Shown: positions 44,022 to 53,889 of the stretch, piece after piece
How the letters are laid out: each line of letters starts with the position of its first letter
How positions within the stretch are numbered: position 1 is the stretch's first letter
DNA from: Dyadobacter bucti
Lineage (GTDB): Bacteria > Bacteroidota > Bacteroidia > Cytophagales > Spirosomataceae
Direction: 5' to 3'
Length of the DNA: 64,000 nucleotides
Assembly: GCF_005869225.1 (NCBI RefSeq)
Contig: NZ_SWFP01000007.1
Span: 1-64,000, forward strand
Translations under genes and position numbers: made by a program
Notes under the pieces: model-generated
What the model was told of the DNA's origin: nothing
The model's database searches: none
The model's input: only the letters and a program-made list of their open reading frames with translations

Positions 44022-44828
44022 ATGAACATACACCGCTCTAGCCTCACAAAACTATTTATTATACTCCCTTTCGCTTTTCTTGCGATTATCGGTGGAATCA
44101 CCTCATGCGTTTCGCCAAAAACAATTGTATATTTCCAAGGTGACACTGCGCGCTACTCCTCAGCTAAGATCACTCAAACCTATGTTCCTGTGATCGAAAG
44201 CAACGATATGCTTTCCATTGTTGTAGGTAGTTTGAACCAAGAGGCAAATGCCATTTTCAACGCAGCCAATGAATACGTGACTTCGTCAACCAGCTATGGG
44301 AACTCGGCGCGTCAGCCTTTCGGCTATCTGGTGGATACGCAGGGAAACATAGAACTTCCTCTGGTGGGCAAAATATTTGTCCAGGGACTTACCACCCGCG
44401 TCGCTTCCGACACCATCCGGGCACGTTTACAGCTCTATCTTAAAGAGCCTTCGGTCAACATCAAGAATATCAATTTTAAAGTGTCTGTCCTGGGAGAGGT
44501 CAACAAGCCGGCGGTTTATGTAATACCCGATGAGAAAATCACGCTCCCTGAAATTTTAAGCCTTGCAGGTGACCTGACTATCTACGGACGCAGAAGCAAT
44601 GTGATGATCATCAGGGAAGAAAGAGGAGAGCGCCAGTACATAAGGGTTGACCTTACTTCACGTGATATATTCGAGTCCCCATATTACTACGTACATAAGA
44701 ACGACGTAATATATGTGGAGCCAGTTAAGGCAAGAATGAATACAACAGACAGGGCAGTCCAGTTAGCGCCATTGTTTATCAGTATGGTAACGGCGTTTGC
44801 ATTAGCCTTCAACAGATTGAGGCTTTAG
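44022..44828 (+). CDS. wza: Wza-type polysaccharide export lipoprotein
   Basis: The 268-aa lipoprotein has a signal ending GGITSC. A Poly_export domain (SNDMLSIVVGSLN onward, about 65-150) precedes an SLBB domain (VSVLGEVNKPAVYVIPDEK, about 165-250). The C-terminus has one hydrophobic stretch (LAPLFISMVTAFALAFN) that can span the outer membrane as an amphipathic helix. It forms the channel that carries polymer across the periplasm and outer membrane with the following tyrosine kinase. Confidence 0.88.
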   Translation: MNIHRSSLTKLFIILPFAFLAIIGGITSCVSPKTIVYFQGDTARYSSAKITQTYVPVIESNDMLSIVVGSLNQEANAIFNAANEYVTSSTSYGNSARQPFGYLVDTQGNIELPLVGKIFVQGLTTRVASDTIRARLQLYLKEPSVNIKNINFKVSVLGEVNKPAVYVIPDEKITLPEILSLAGDLTIYGRRSNVMIIREERGERQYIRVDLTSRDIFESPYYYVHKNDVIYVEPVKARMNTTDRAVQLAPLFISMVTAFALAFNRLRL

Positions 44829-44862
44829 ATTAACAATAGAAGCACTACTAATTACGACTTGC

Positions 44863-47241
44863 ATGAATACTCAACATAATGAATTTTACCAGGAACAGAC
44901 GGAGGAACAAGAGCCGAAGTTTGATATACACGCTTATTTGCGTGGCTACCTCCGCTATTGGTTCTTGTTTCCGATATTCCTGGTTTTTACGTTAACGATT
45001 GCTTTTTTCTACCTGCAGATATCACAACCTGTCTATCTCTCAAAAGCAACATTGCTGATTAAGGACGAGAAAAAAGGCATTTCAGGAGGATCTGGTGACA
45101 TTATCGAACAGATGACCCAGTTCACTGGCAACAAGCTTGTAGAAAATGAGGTTGAAATTCTGAAGTCTCAGACGCTTATGGAACAAACTGCAAGCGAACT
45201 GGGACTGGATGTGAGCTTCGAGGCCACCGACGGACTTAAGACAATAGACCTCTACAAAACAAGCCCGATTATCTTAAATGCTGAACTGATCTCGGACTTT
45301 GCTTATCAGAACCCATTGGTTGTGCACGTACGGGACAGTCTTCATTTTTCGATCAATGATGAAGAAACACTTCGGAAATATGGTCAGAAACTAAGGAACG
45401 CCTGGGGGATTTTTACTGTGTTCAAGGGCTCCGAATCGCAGTATACCGATATAAATGTAAATTTCAGCAGCATCTCAGGTCTAGCGGTTAACATGCTGGG
45501 TCGGCTTGAAATATCGGCCCCAAACCCTAAAAGTACGGTACTCGAATTGACCTTTGAAGATACTTCCGTTCAGAGAGGAAAGGATGTCCTGAATAAACTT
45601 CTGGACGTATATGTACAGTCTTCGCTGAACGATAAAAATAACGAGGCAAGCAATACACTCAAATTCATTGAATCCAGGCTTGGACTGATAACCGGGGAGC
45701 TAGGTGATGTGGAACGTGATGTTGAATCCTACAAAACATCGCAGGGTCTTACAGACATTGGTGCTGAATCCAATCTCTACTTACAAAATATAAAAGAAAA
45801 TGATTCGCAGCTTAATGATGTGAATATTAAGATCTCCGTGCTTGAAAGTGTAGATAACTACATCAAAAACGCAGGCGAAGGCGCTCCTGCCCCTGCTACC
45901 TACATGATCACCGATCCTGTCCTTGTGTCCTTGCTGACAAGATACAATGAACTGCAACTGCAGAGAGAAAAATACGCGCAAACCACGCAGGCCAACAACC
46001 CACTTCTGGGAACTATTAATACGCAAATTGCAAATACGCGCCAGGCTATAACCGAAAATCTTCAGAATGTACGCCGCGGGCTTGATGTGACCAAAAGAAA
46101 CCTTGAAGCTGTAAATTCCCGCTTTTCAGCAGGTTTGCGTAGTATTCCGCAAAAAGAACGTGAATATGTGGGCATCAAGCGTCAACAAACCATCAAGGAA
46201 GGATTATACCTGTATTTGCTCCAGAAAAGAGAAGAAACTGCACTGGGTTATGCCGCTACGGTTACAGACAGCAGGCTGGTGGATGCACCACTGGCTTCTT
46301 ATCTGCCGATCAAACCTAAAAAAGGTCTTGTCTGGGCAGGGGCAGGTCTTGCTGGAATTTTGCTTCCTGTACTGCTGATTAATGTCCTGCTGCTGCTAAG
46401 CAACACGGTCCAAAACCGGGATGAAATTGTAAATGTTACGCATTCTGCTGTTTTGGGTGAAATCGGACATATGAAAGTATCCAAAGATGAACCTGCCGAT
46501 GCTGCCATTATCAAAATGACAAGTCGCTCAGCGGTTGCTGAACAATTCAGGGCTTTAAGGACCAACCTGCAATATCTTGGAGACGGCACTTGCCGGGTGT
46601 TGATGTTTACGTCCTCCATAGGTGGTGAAGGTAAAAGCTTCGTAAGCGTGAACCTTGCAGCCAGTTTGGCATATTCTGATAAAAAGGTGCTGCTGATCGG
46701 GCTTGACCTGCGCAAACCTACGCTCCATGAACGTCTTCATGTATCCAACAAATACGGAGCTTCCAACTGCCTGATCGGGCAGGGAAATATTGATGACTTT
46801 ATCCAGCCAACAGGAATACACCCGAAATTTGATGTACTTACCAGCGGCCCGATTCCGCCAAACCCCTCTGAATTGTTGAGCAACGGACGCCTGCCAGTGC
46901 TGCTGGCTGAGTTGCGCGAGCGTTACGATTACATTTTGATCGACTCCCCTCCTTTCGGATTGGTGACGGACTCTGCATTAATTGCCAAACATGCAGATGC
47001 TACACTTTATGTGGTAAGGTTTAATTATACGCTTTTGGATCACCTCAAACGAATCGGGGAAATTCAACGCGGTGGCCGATTCTCTAACCTTTCTGTGATC
47101 TTCAACGGTGTTAAATACGGTGGCGGATACGGGTATGGTTACGGGTATGGAGGCTACGGTTATGGATACTACACCGAAGACAAAGAGAGCAAAGTTCAGG
47201 GTCTGGAGTCGCGTATCAAGAAAATATTGACAAGAAGCTAG
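44863..47241 (+). CDS. wzc: Wzc-type bacterial tyrosine kinase/chain-length regulator
   Basis: The 792-aa protein has a Wzz domain with two membrane segments (about 33-53 and 490-512) and a long periplasmic coiled region. The cytoplasmic BY-kinase has Walker A in SSIGGEGKSF (about 584-593), the A' motif LIGLDLRKP and the B motif LIDSPPFG. The C-terminus ends in a Gly-Tyr cluster with nine tyrosines from about residue 756 to 773, the autophosphorylation sites. It works with Wza and the phosphatase gene upstream to control export and chain length. The gene follows wza by 34 bases. Confidence 0.92.
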   Translation: MNTQHNEFYQEQTEEQEPKFDIHAYLRGYLRYWFLFPIFLVFTLTIAFFYLQISQPVYLSKATLLIKDEKKGISGGSGDIIEQMTQFTGNKLVENEVEILKSQTLMEQTASELGLDVSFEATDGLKTIDLYKTSPIILNAELISDFAYQNPLVVHVRDSLHFSINDEETLRKYGQKLRNAWGIFTVFKGSESQYTDINVNFSSISGLAVNMLGRLEISAPNPKSTVLELTFEDTSVQRGKDVLNKLLDVYVQSSLNDKNNEASNTLKFIESRLGLITGELGDVERDVESYKTSQGLTDIGAESNLYLQNIKENDSQLNDVNIKISVLESVDNYIKNAGEGAPAPATYMITDPVLVSLLTRYNELQLQREKYAQTTQANNPLLGTINTQIANTRQAITENLQNVRRGLDVTKRNLEAVNSRFSAGLRSIPQKEREYVGIKRQQTIKEGLYLYLLQKREETALGYAATVTDSRLVDAPLASYLPIKPKKGLVWAGAGLAGILLPVLLINVLLLLSNTVQNRDEIVNVTHSAVLGEIGHMKVSKDEPADAAIIKMTSRSAVAEQFRALRTNLQYLGDGTCRVLMFTSSIGGEGKSFVSVNLAASLAYSDKKVLLIGLDLRKPTLHERLHVSNKYGASNCLIGQGNIDDFIQPTGIHPKFDVLTSGPIPPNPSELLSNGRLPVLLAELRERYDYILIDSPPFGLVTDSALIAKHADATLYVVRFNYTLLDHLKRIGEIQRGGRFSNLSVIFNGVKYGGGYGYGYGYGGYGYGYYTEDKESKVQGLESRIKKILTRS

Positions 47242-47410
47242 ATTGGTTTTATCCGGCAACTTCCATGTAGAACTTATTTCACACCGAAAAAAAAGAGTTG
47301 GAAGTTGCTGGACAATAACAAGATGTTGTTTTCTTTCTTGGAGAAAAACCAGATTAAAATTTGAAACCATTTAAAATTGTACTATTTTCAGTTGATCAAA
47401 TGTAAAAGCG

Positions 47411-47441
47411 TTTGATTTCATTACAAAAAAGGTAAATATTG
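47411..47441 (+). promoter_or_regulatory. Promoter-like element upstream of ugd
   Basis: TTTG at 47411-47414 and TAAATATTG at 47433-47441 are spaced 18 bases apart, close to the Bacteroidota -33/-7 pattern (TTTG, TAnnTTTG). The -7 part is imperfect. It lies in the 360-base gap between wzc and ugd, which otherwise holds only a 28-codon frame (47470-47556) that looks fortuitous. Confidence 0.35.
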
Positions 47442-47600
47442 CTTTCAATACACCTTACTCAACGTTACTATGAAAAATACTCTTCTCCCCTCCCTCGAAC
47501 AGTCGGATCGGTCCGTTCACAATGCGTATCACTCGCAGTTAATGTCCTCATTCTAAACCCACCCCCTCAAAGAATTCATTAATCTTATTTTATAAAAAGT

Positions 47601-48923
47601 ATGAAACTAGCAGTAGTTGGAACAGGATACGTGGGCCTGGTTACAGGCACATGCTTTGCCGAAACCGGAAATCAGGTTACGTGTGTCGATATAGACATCA
47701 ACAAAGTTGAACGTCTTAGAAATGGGGAAATTCCTATATATGAACCAGGTCTTGATGTACTGTTCGACCGGAATGTGGCCGAAGGCCGCCTTACCTTTAC
47801 TACCAACCTTCAGGAAGGTATTAAAGATGCAGAAGTAATTTTCCTTGCCTTACCTACCCCTCCGGGAGAAGACGGATCAGCCGACCTTAAATATATCCTG
47901 AAAGTAGCGCAGGATCTGGGGCCGATTCTTGAAAATTATGCCGTGATCATTGACAAAAGTACTGTGCCGGTAGGAACTGCCGAAAAAGTACATGCGGCCA
48001 TAGCTGCGAATGCAAAAGTTGACTTCGACGTGGTTTCCAACCCTGAATTTCTTCGGGAAGGTGTTGCGGTGGAAGATTTCATGAAGCCCGACCGTGTCGT
48101 TGTTGGAACAACATCTGACAAGGCCAAAAAGGTGATGGAGAAACTTTACGCACCATTGGTGCGTCAGGGAAATCCGGTAATTTTTATGGACGAACGTTCA
48201 GCTGAAATGACCAAATATGCTGCCAATTCATTCCTGGCCCTGAAAATCACTTTCATGAATGAAATCGCAAACCTTTGCGAAAAAGTGGGTGCGAATGTAG
48301 ACGATATCCGTCGTGGTATAGGTACTGACAGCCGTATCGGTAAGAGATTCCTTTTTGCGGGGATCGGTTATGGTGGCAGCTGCTTCCCTAAGGATGTACA
48401 GGCACTTGCAAAGACATCGGCAGATTATGGTTATGACTTCCGTACTTTGAAATCTGTAATGGCGGTAAATGATGATCAGAAAAAGAAATTGCTTCCGATC
48501 GTCACTGAATATTTCGATGGCGACCTAAGCGGCAAAACTATCGCAGTATGGGGACTTGCTTTCAAACCGTACACAGACGATATCCGCGAAGCTCCTGCTT
48601 TGGAAAACATCAAAGCTTTGATTGCTGCCGGTGCCAAGGTTACAGCTTATGATCCTGAGGCTATGGAGAATGTAAAACGTATTATTCCTGAAATCACCTA
48701 CTGCCATACTGCATACGCAGCTTTGGATGATGCGGACGCATTGATGATCTTCACGGAATGGCCGCAATTCCGTACACCGGACTTCGCGAAAATGGGCAAA
48801 TTGCTCAAAGAAAAAGTCATTTTTGACGGAAGGAATTTGTACGAACTTGATCAGATGCGTGAGCAAGGTTTCACTTATTACAGCATCGGCCGGGAAGCCT
48901 TGAATGTAAAGGAACTGGCTTAA
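47601..48923 (+). CDS. ugd: UDP-glucose 6-dehydrogenase
   Basis: This 440-aa NAD-dependent enzyme makes UDP-glucuronic acid. The Rossmann motif GTGYVG lies at 7-12, the catalytic Cys at C261 in GGSCFPKD, and VVSNPEFLREG and GLAFKPYTDDIREAP are family blocks. It supplies the uronic acid precursor for the polymer built by the genes downstream. A second dehydrogenase of the same superfamily lies at 57630. Confidence 0.92.
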   Translation: MKLAVVGTGYVGLVTGTCFAETGNQVTCVDIDINKVERLRNGEIPIYEPGLDVLFDRNVAEGRLTFTTNLQEGIKDAEVIFLALPTPPGEDGSADLKYILKVAQDLGPILENYAVIIDKSTVPVGTAEKVHAAIAANAKVDFDVVSNPEFLREGVAVEDFMKPDRVVVGTTSDKAKKVMEKLYAPLVRQGNPVIFMDERSAEMTKYAANSFLALKITFMNEIANLCEKVGANVDDIRRGIGTDSRIGKRFLFAGIGYGGSCFPKDVQALAKTSADYGYDFRTLKSVMAVNDDQKKKLLPIVTEYFDGDLSGKTIAVWGLAFKPYTDDIREAPALENIKALIAAGAKVTAYDPEAMENVKRIIPEITYCHTAYAALDDADALMIFTEWPQFRTPDFAKMGKLLKEKVIFDGRNLYELDQMREQGFTYYSIGREALNVKELA

Positions 48924-49082
48924 TCCCGTACCGGATCCGTTTAGGTATAGGAGATTGTATGATATTCGGCAGCGGGTAATGCCGCTGCCGTAACCTGTTT
49001 TTCTTGCAAAGGACAATCCGGTCTTTGGGGCCCTCCCTCATCATCACACCACACAGGAAAATGTTATTCAATTTGCTCAGCT
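48924..49082. other. Gap between ugd and the flippase operon
   Basis: A short gene-free stretch. It may hold an internal promoter, but nothing specific was recognised. Confidence 0.4.
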
Positions 49083-49283
49083 TTGTACCATTCCTTCGTT
49101 CCTGACAGCCTCTTTGCTGATAAAATCCACCTGAACCAGAACGGTGTTGATGCCTTTAACAACAAGCTGATGGAAACCCTAGAAAAAATCATGATAATTA
49201 CTGACCGAGATTTCCCCCGGGAGATCAGTGTAGCCACAAGCCCAGGCCAGCTTATTATCCTTCCAGTAAATTTTGCAGAATGA
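49083..49283 (+). pseudogene. Remnant of an SGNH hydrolase, C-terminal fragment
   Basis: The 66-codon frame opens at TTG 49083 and ends in an ATGA overlap with the flippase. FADKIHLNQNGVDAFNNKLM carries the DxxH block that holds the catalytic Asp/His of SGNH/GDSL hydrolases near their C-terminus. The GDS and GxN blocks are absent. It is probably the tail of a lost gene whose last codons remain translationally coupled to the flippase, or a fragment kept for that purpose. Confidence 0.4.
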
Positions 49284-50800
49284 ATACCGCCAGCGCATTA
49301 AAGAAAAATTTAATATCCAATATTGTACTGTTCGTTCTTAACGGGATGATCAGCTTCTGGCTACCTCCTTTCTTGGTAAGAAAGCTGGGTATCGGAGCCT
49401 ATGGGCTTATCCCACTCTCAACATCTATTATTGGATATGCCGCCATTGTAACCGTTGCCATCAATAATTCCTTGTCCAGATTTCTGGCCCTGGACCTGGC
49501 CAACCATGATGACGCGGCAGCCAACAAAACATTCAATACTGCATTCACCTCGCTGTTTGTGCTGATCTCACTACTTGCACCGGGGCTGTTTATTTTTTCC
49601 TATAATATATCATCATTTATCTCGGTACCTTCCGGGATCGGTCATGACGCGTCGGTACTTTTCATGTGTGTGAGCGTGGGATTTATCATGTCATCCTTCA
49701 CGTCGGTTTTTAACTCTTCTGCGTATGTAGCCAATCGGCTTGACCTGGTTAACCGGGTTTCGGTTATTAATACCTACATGCGGGTTATCCTCATTTTCGC
49801 GATATTTTTTCTTGTACAGGTCTCTCTTGCAGGTTACGGAACTGCCATTCTTTTCGCGAGCGTCATATCGAGTTCTTACAGTTTCTACCTGTTCAGGAAG
49901 TTTACACCAAGTATCAGGATCAACTTCAAGCTTTTTGATAAATCCAAACTAAGTGAAATGCTTTCCATGGGATGGTGGTTAATTGTCATCCAGTTGGGGA
50001 GCATTCTTTTTTTACAGATAGACCTGATCGTGATAAATAAGCTTTTAGGAAACGTACAGGCAGGACGTTACGGAATTATTTTGGGATGGAGCCATATCAT
50101 CAGGACCCTCGCGATAGCACTTTCCGGTTCTCTGGGGCCATTGATTCTGACCCTTTATGCAAAAAAGGAATTTGATCAGATGATCAAACTGACACAGCTT
50201 TCCAATAAAGTCCTGTCATTATTCATCGGTTGTATTGTCAGCGTGTTATGTATCATTGCCCCTGCCCTGCTCTCCATCTGGATATCCCCGGAATTTGCTT
50301 CTCTGAAATGGTTGTTTATGCTCGTGCTGCTTCCATTGCCTATCAACCTGGGGGTATTGCCATTATTCTCCCTCAACCGGGCATATAATAAACTTCGTAT
50401 TCCCGGAATTTACACGGTTATTATGGGCGCCGCCAATCTCTTTCTGGCAATTTTTTTGGTCAGCGAAACCAGCCTTAAACTTTATGGCGTTGCGGTTGCC
50501 AGTGGTATTGTGCTCACGTTCAAGAACTTTATTTTTATGCCGATTTATGTTGCAAGTAACATGGGCGTCAGTAAACTTACATTTTTCAAAGCTTCTCTGA
50601 GCACCATGTTCCTTTTGATAATAGCGGTCGGCGTCAGCCTTGTCTATTTCAATTATTTTGTAATTAATGACTGGTTTCACCTGATTATCCATAGTGGAGC
50701 CTTGTTTCTGATGTTTGGTGCAATATCATTTGTATTGCTGACCGGCACGGAGAGAAAGATGATCCTGAATACTTTGCTAAAAAAAACTAAATCAAAGTGA
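49280..50800 (+). CDS. wzx: Oligosaccharide flippase (Wzx-like, MATE fold)
   Basis: The 506-aa membrane protein has about 12 to 14 hydrophobic segments spread over its length, starting with NIVLFVLNGMISFWLPPFLV. It is of the polysaccharide biosynthesis/transport family that flips lipid-linked repeat units across the inner membrane. It sits between the dehydrogenase and the glycosyltransferases. Its stop overlaps the GTG start of the next gene. Confidence 0.8.
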   Translation: MNTASALKKNLISNIVLFVLNGMISFWLPPFLVRKLGIGAYGLIPLSTSIIGYAAIVTVAINNSLSRFLALDLANHDDAAANKTFNTAFTSLFVLISLLAPGLFIFSYNISSFISVPSGIGHDASVLFMCVSVGFIMSSFTSVFNSSAYVANRLDLVNRVSVINTYMRVILIFAIFFLVQVSLAGYGTAILFASVISSSYSFYLFRKFTPSIRINFKLFDKSKLSEMLSMGWWLIVIQLGSILFLQIDLIVINKLLGNVQAGRYGIILGWSHIIRTLAIALSGSLGPLILTLYAKKEFDQMIKLTQLSNKVLSLFIGCIVSVLCIIAPALLSIWISPEFASLKWLFMLVLLPLPINLGVLPLFSLNRAYNKLRIPGIYTVIMGAANLFLAIFLVSETSLKLYGVAVASGIVLTFKNFIFMPIYVASNMGVSKLTFFKASLSTMFLLIIAVGVSLVYFNYFVINDWFHLIIHSGALFLMFGAISFVLLTGTERKMILNTLLKKTKSK

Positions 50801-51918
50801 ACAATATAATTTTTTTTAAACCCGCGAGGCAAACTGAAAATATCGGTGACTTGCTGATCAATCTGGTAGAAGTTGAATTGCTGCGCCCTTTCGGTCAGAT
50901 CGTGGTGGACGACATTTCAGCTCCGGCCTGGTTTGTAGATGAAATCAGTACTTCGCCGACTGACCAGCGCTTGTCCAAAGTTTCGGGGGTACCTCTTTTA
51001 AAAACTTTGTATTCTCTATTATCGAAACAATTATTTTCTTCCAAAAAGAACCGCTATTATCTTTTTATCCAGCCCGGACACACGTCCAGGACAGGATCTG
51101 AATCTGCTGTTTCTAATTTTCGGATCAACGCTAAAATGCTGATGCTGAAAATGATGGGGTGCCGGATTGTCCGCATAGGGTTTTCGATCGGGCCGTTTGA
51201 TAATTACAATGCCTGGGCTGAGTCTTTTGGTTCACAGGCTTATCATTACTACGCCGTGCGGGATAATGAATCTTTGAAAATCGCGCAGAAATACTCCTTC
51301 AAAAAACCGGAGTACTTTCCTGACCTTGCCTGGGCTTACGCTCCTGAAAAGATACAAAGAGAGCAGACCGAAGAGTATGCTGTGATCAGCATGCGGTCCA
51401 ATGCCTTCGGTAAAGAACATAACTCGGCTTACCTCCAACCCTTAATCGAAAAATTCAGAGAGCTGCTGATCAATACCAATCAGCAATCATTGAAAATTGT
51501 GGTGACTTATCAGGTAAAATATGACGAGGAAGCCAGCCGGCAGATTTTCGAAGGCCTGAAAAACGAATTCAATGTAGAATTTATTGACAGCAAGCTCACT
51601 TTGCAGGACGCAAACCGGATTTATGGCAGTGCCAAATTCATTGTCAGCAATAGGCTGCACGTGCTCCTGCTGGCCCTGAAATGCGGCGCGCTGTCCTTCC
51701 CTCTGGTTGACCAGAAGGATAACACGAAAATCACAAGCATCTTTCAGGACAATAATCTGAAAGATCTGATTCTTGATGTGAAAGACGATAGCAAGACGAA
51801 TAGTGACAAACTAGCCGAAGGGATTGCCAACACCGAGAAAGTGATGGCGGAGTTCAAAAATATTCAGGCCAAAAATAAGAAAGTGATCCAGGACAAACTG
51901 GCGGGTGTTTTCAAATAG
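50797..51918 (+). CDS. Polysaccharide pyruvyl transferase family protein
   Basis: The 373-aa protein has the family features NIGDLLINLVEVELL near the N-terminus, FSIGPFDN, HYYAVRDNESLKIA, FPDLAWAY and NRLHVLLLALKCGALSFPL. Such enzymes add a pyruvate ketal from phosphoenolpyruvate to sugars of the exopolysaccharide, adding negative charge. It begins with GTG at 50797, overlapping the flippase stop by 4 bases (GTGA). Confidence 0.8.
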   Translation: MNNIIFFKPARQTENIGDLLINLVEVELLRPFGQIVVDDISAPAWFVDEISTSPTDQRLSKVSGVPLLKTLYSLLSKQLFSSKKNRYYLFIQPGHTSRTGSESAVSNFRINAKMLMLKMMGCRIVRIGFSIGPFDNYNAWAESFGSQAYHYYAVRDNESLKIAQKYSFKKPEYFPDLAWAYAPEKIQREQTEEYAVISMRSNAFGKEHNSAYLQPLIEKFRELLINTNQQSLKIVVTYQVKYDEEASRQIFEGLKNEFNVEFIDSKLTLQDANRIYGSAKFIVSNRLHVLLLALKCGALSFPLVDQKDNTKITSIFQDNNLKDLILDVKDDSKTNSDKLAEGIANTEKVMAEFKNIQAKNKKVIQDKLAGVFK

Positions 51919-51970
51919 TAAATACGCGGATTTAATTGCTTGATTTCTTTTGATCAAATAACATACGAAA

Positions 51971-52909
51971 ATGGTATCTATCATCATCCCCTGCTACAAC
52001 TGCGAAAGCTTCGTTCACCGTGCAATAGCAAGTGTGATCGGCCAGACATATCGTGAGTGGGAGTTGTTGCTCGTCAACAACAATTCTGTTGATGGTACCC
52101 AGCAAGTTCTTGAATCCTACCAAAAGCAGAATCCCGGACAGATATTTGTTTTTCAGGAAGGCAAAAAAGGCGCTCCCGCTGCCAGGAACAAGGGACTAAG
52201 TCACGCGAAAGGCAAATGGGTACAATATCTGGATGCCGATGATGAACTACTCCCGGAAAAACTCGAACAGCAGGTTCAGCTTGCAGAAAGTGAAAACGCA
52301 GACTGCGTCATAGGAAATGCTACATTGGTGGAGTTAAAAGCCGGAAAGCTCGAACATAGTCTAAGACCTTTATATAAAAAAGATATCTGGATTGGTTTGA
52401 TCACTTCTCAGATGGGCATCACCAGCGCTATCCTCTGGAAAAAGAAAATTCTTGACAAAATAAAGGGATGGAATGAAGAGCTGACCTCATCGCAGGAATA
52501 TGACATGATGTTCAGAATGCTGAAATCAGGCGGAAAGGTAGTGATCGACGAGCATGTGAAAACCCTGATCCATAAAACCGACAGCTCCATTTCAAAAGAT
52601 CCGGACCGAAGCAAAATGGTGAGGATCATCGACAACAGAGTGAAGCTCCGATTGCAGATCATGGAACACCTGACAAATATCAACGAGCTTACAGAAGAGA
52701 GAAAAGCCATGATTCACAGGTACATCTATCTGGAACTGTACGGTAATAAAATCGATGTGAAAGAATATCAGTCAACAAAGCTGAACGGTCTTGTCCTTGA
52801 AATACCACTTAAACTAAGGTTAAGCAATTCCTGGAAAGACACCAAGAAAAACATCAAGGCCGGCCTGAAGTCACTCTTGGCCGGTAAAAGAAAACTGGCG
52901 ACAGAATAA
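51971..52909 (+). CDS. Family 2 glycosyltransferase
   Basis: The 312-aa GT-A enzyme starts MVSIIIPCYNCESFVHRAI, with the nucleotide-binding N-terminus, WVQYLDADDELLPEKL carrying the DxD motif (about residues 88-92), and an acceptor region around ITSAILWKKKI. There is no membrane segment. It would add one sugar to the lipid-linked repeat unit. The specificity cannot be told from sequence. Confidence 0.88.
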   Translation: MVSIIIPCYNCESFVHRAIASVIGQTYREWELLLVNNNSVDGTQQVLESYQKQNPGQIFVFQEGKKGAPAARNKGLSHAKGKWVQYLDADDELLPEKLEQQVQLAESENADCVIGNATLVELKAGKLEHSLRPLYKKDIWIGLITSQMGITSAILWKKKILDKIKGWNEELTSSQEYDMMFRMLKSGGKVVIDEHVKTLIHKTDSSISKDPDRSKMVRIIDNRVKLRLQIMEHLTNINELTEERKAMIHRYIYLELYGNKIDVKEYQSTKLNGLVLEIPLKLRLSNSWKDTKKNIKAGLKSLLAGKRKLATE

Positions 52910-52957
52910 ACGTATCCCGAACAGAACCATAATTATTTCAGATAAACCATCAGCATC

Positions 52958-53824
52958 GTGTTAGTTTCCATTATTATTCCCACATATAAGGATTGGAGTC
53001 GCCTTTCGCTATGTTTGAAAGCTTTGGAAGAACAAAGTTTTCCAGCCGGTGAATTTGAAATCATTGTGATCAATAACAATCCGGCCGACGCTATTCCTGG
53101 CAATTACCATATCCCTGCCAATTGCCAGATCATCGCAGAGGGAAAAGTGGGCTCCTATGCAGCAAGAAATGCGGGTATTGACCTCGCAAAAGGGGAAATA
53201 TTGGGATTTACGGATTCGGATTGCATTCCGGAAAAAGACTGGATTGCGAACGCTATTGCCTACCTCAAAGCCAATCCGGATGTTAGCCGGATAGCAGGTA
53301 AAATCGAGATATTTTACAAAAGCAATAACCCGACTCCTGCGGAATTGTATGAAAAGGTTTATGCATTCAAACAGGAAGAGATTGTGAAGCTGGGGTTAAG
53401 TGTGACCGGTAACATGTTTGCCTACAAGCATGTTTTCGATTCCGTCGGAAAATTCAACGAAACATTGCTGTCAGGTGGTGATTATGAATGGTCAAGACGG
53501 GCACAGGACGGCGGTTTCAAAATCGTATTCGGAAATAACATTACCATCAAACACCCGGCCAGAGATAAAATGGCCGATTTGATCAAAAAAACGAAACGCG
53601 TGGTAGGCGGCGACAAGGTTACAAAGTCTGAAGCCCTCGTTGACTTTTTCATTAGTGTGAAACCGCCGATGACCATTGCGAAACGTCATTTTGCGAAATA
53701 TGCCAACGGTCTGAGCTTTGGACAAAAGGCAACAGTATATTCAATTAAATACTATCTGGCAGTTCTTTGCAGTGTGGAAAAGATCAAAATTGCGTGGGGT
53801 AACAGGGAATTGCGGAGGGAGTAA
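52958..53824 (+). CDS. Family 2 glycosyltransferase
   Basis: The 288-aa GT-A protein begins at GTG 52958 (MLVSIIIPTYKDWSRLSLCL). It contains KGEILGFTDSDCIPEKDW with DxD-like DSD, and GGDYEWSRRAQDGGFKI, typical of GT2 enzymes. It is shorter than its upstream neighbour and differs in sequence, so it probably attaches a different sugar. It lies 48 bases after that gene. Confidence 0.86.
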   Translation: MLVSIIIPTYKDWSRLSLCLKALEEQSFPAGEFEIIVINNNPADAIPGNYHIPANCQIIAEGKVGSYAARNAGIDLAKGEILGFTDSDCIPEKDWIANAIAYLKANPDVSRIAGKIEIFYKSNNPTPAELYEKVYAFKQEEIVKLGLSVTGNMFAYKHVFDSVGKFNETLLSGGDYEWSRRAQDGGFKIVFGNNITIKHPARDKMADLIKKTKRVVGGDKVTKSEALVDFFISVKPPMTIAKRHFAKYANGLSFGQKATVYSIKYYLAVLCSVEKIKIAWGNRELRRE

Positions 53825-53889
53825 TAATACCTCAGGTTCTTTGCGCGGATAAAGCCGGGACCGATTTACCAAAATTATGAACGTTCACC

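Noticed and set aside
47470..47556. 28-codon frame upstream of ugd, possible leader peptide
   Set aside because: There is no attenuator structure and no codon run to support a leader role.
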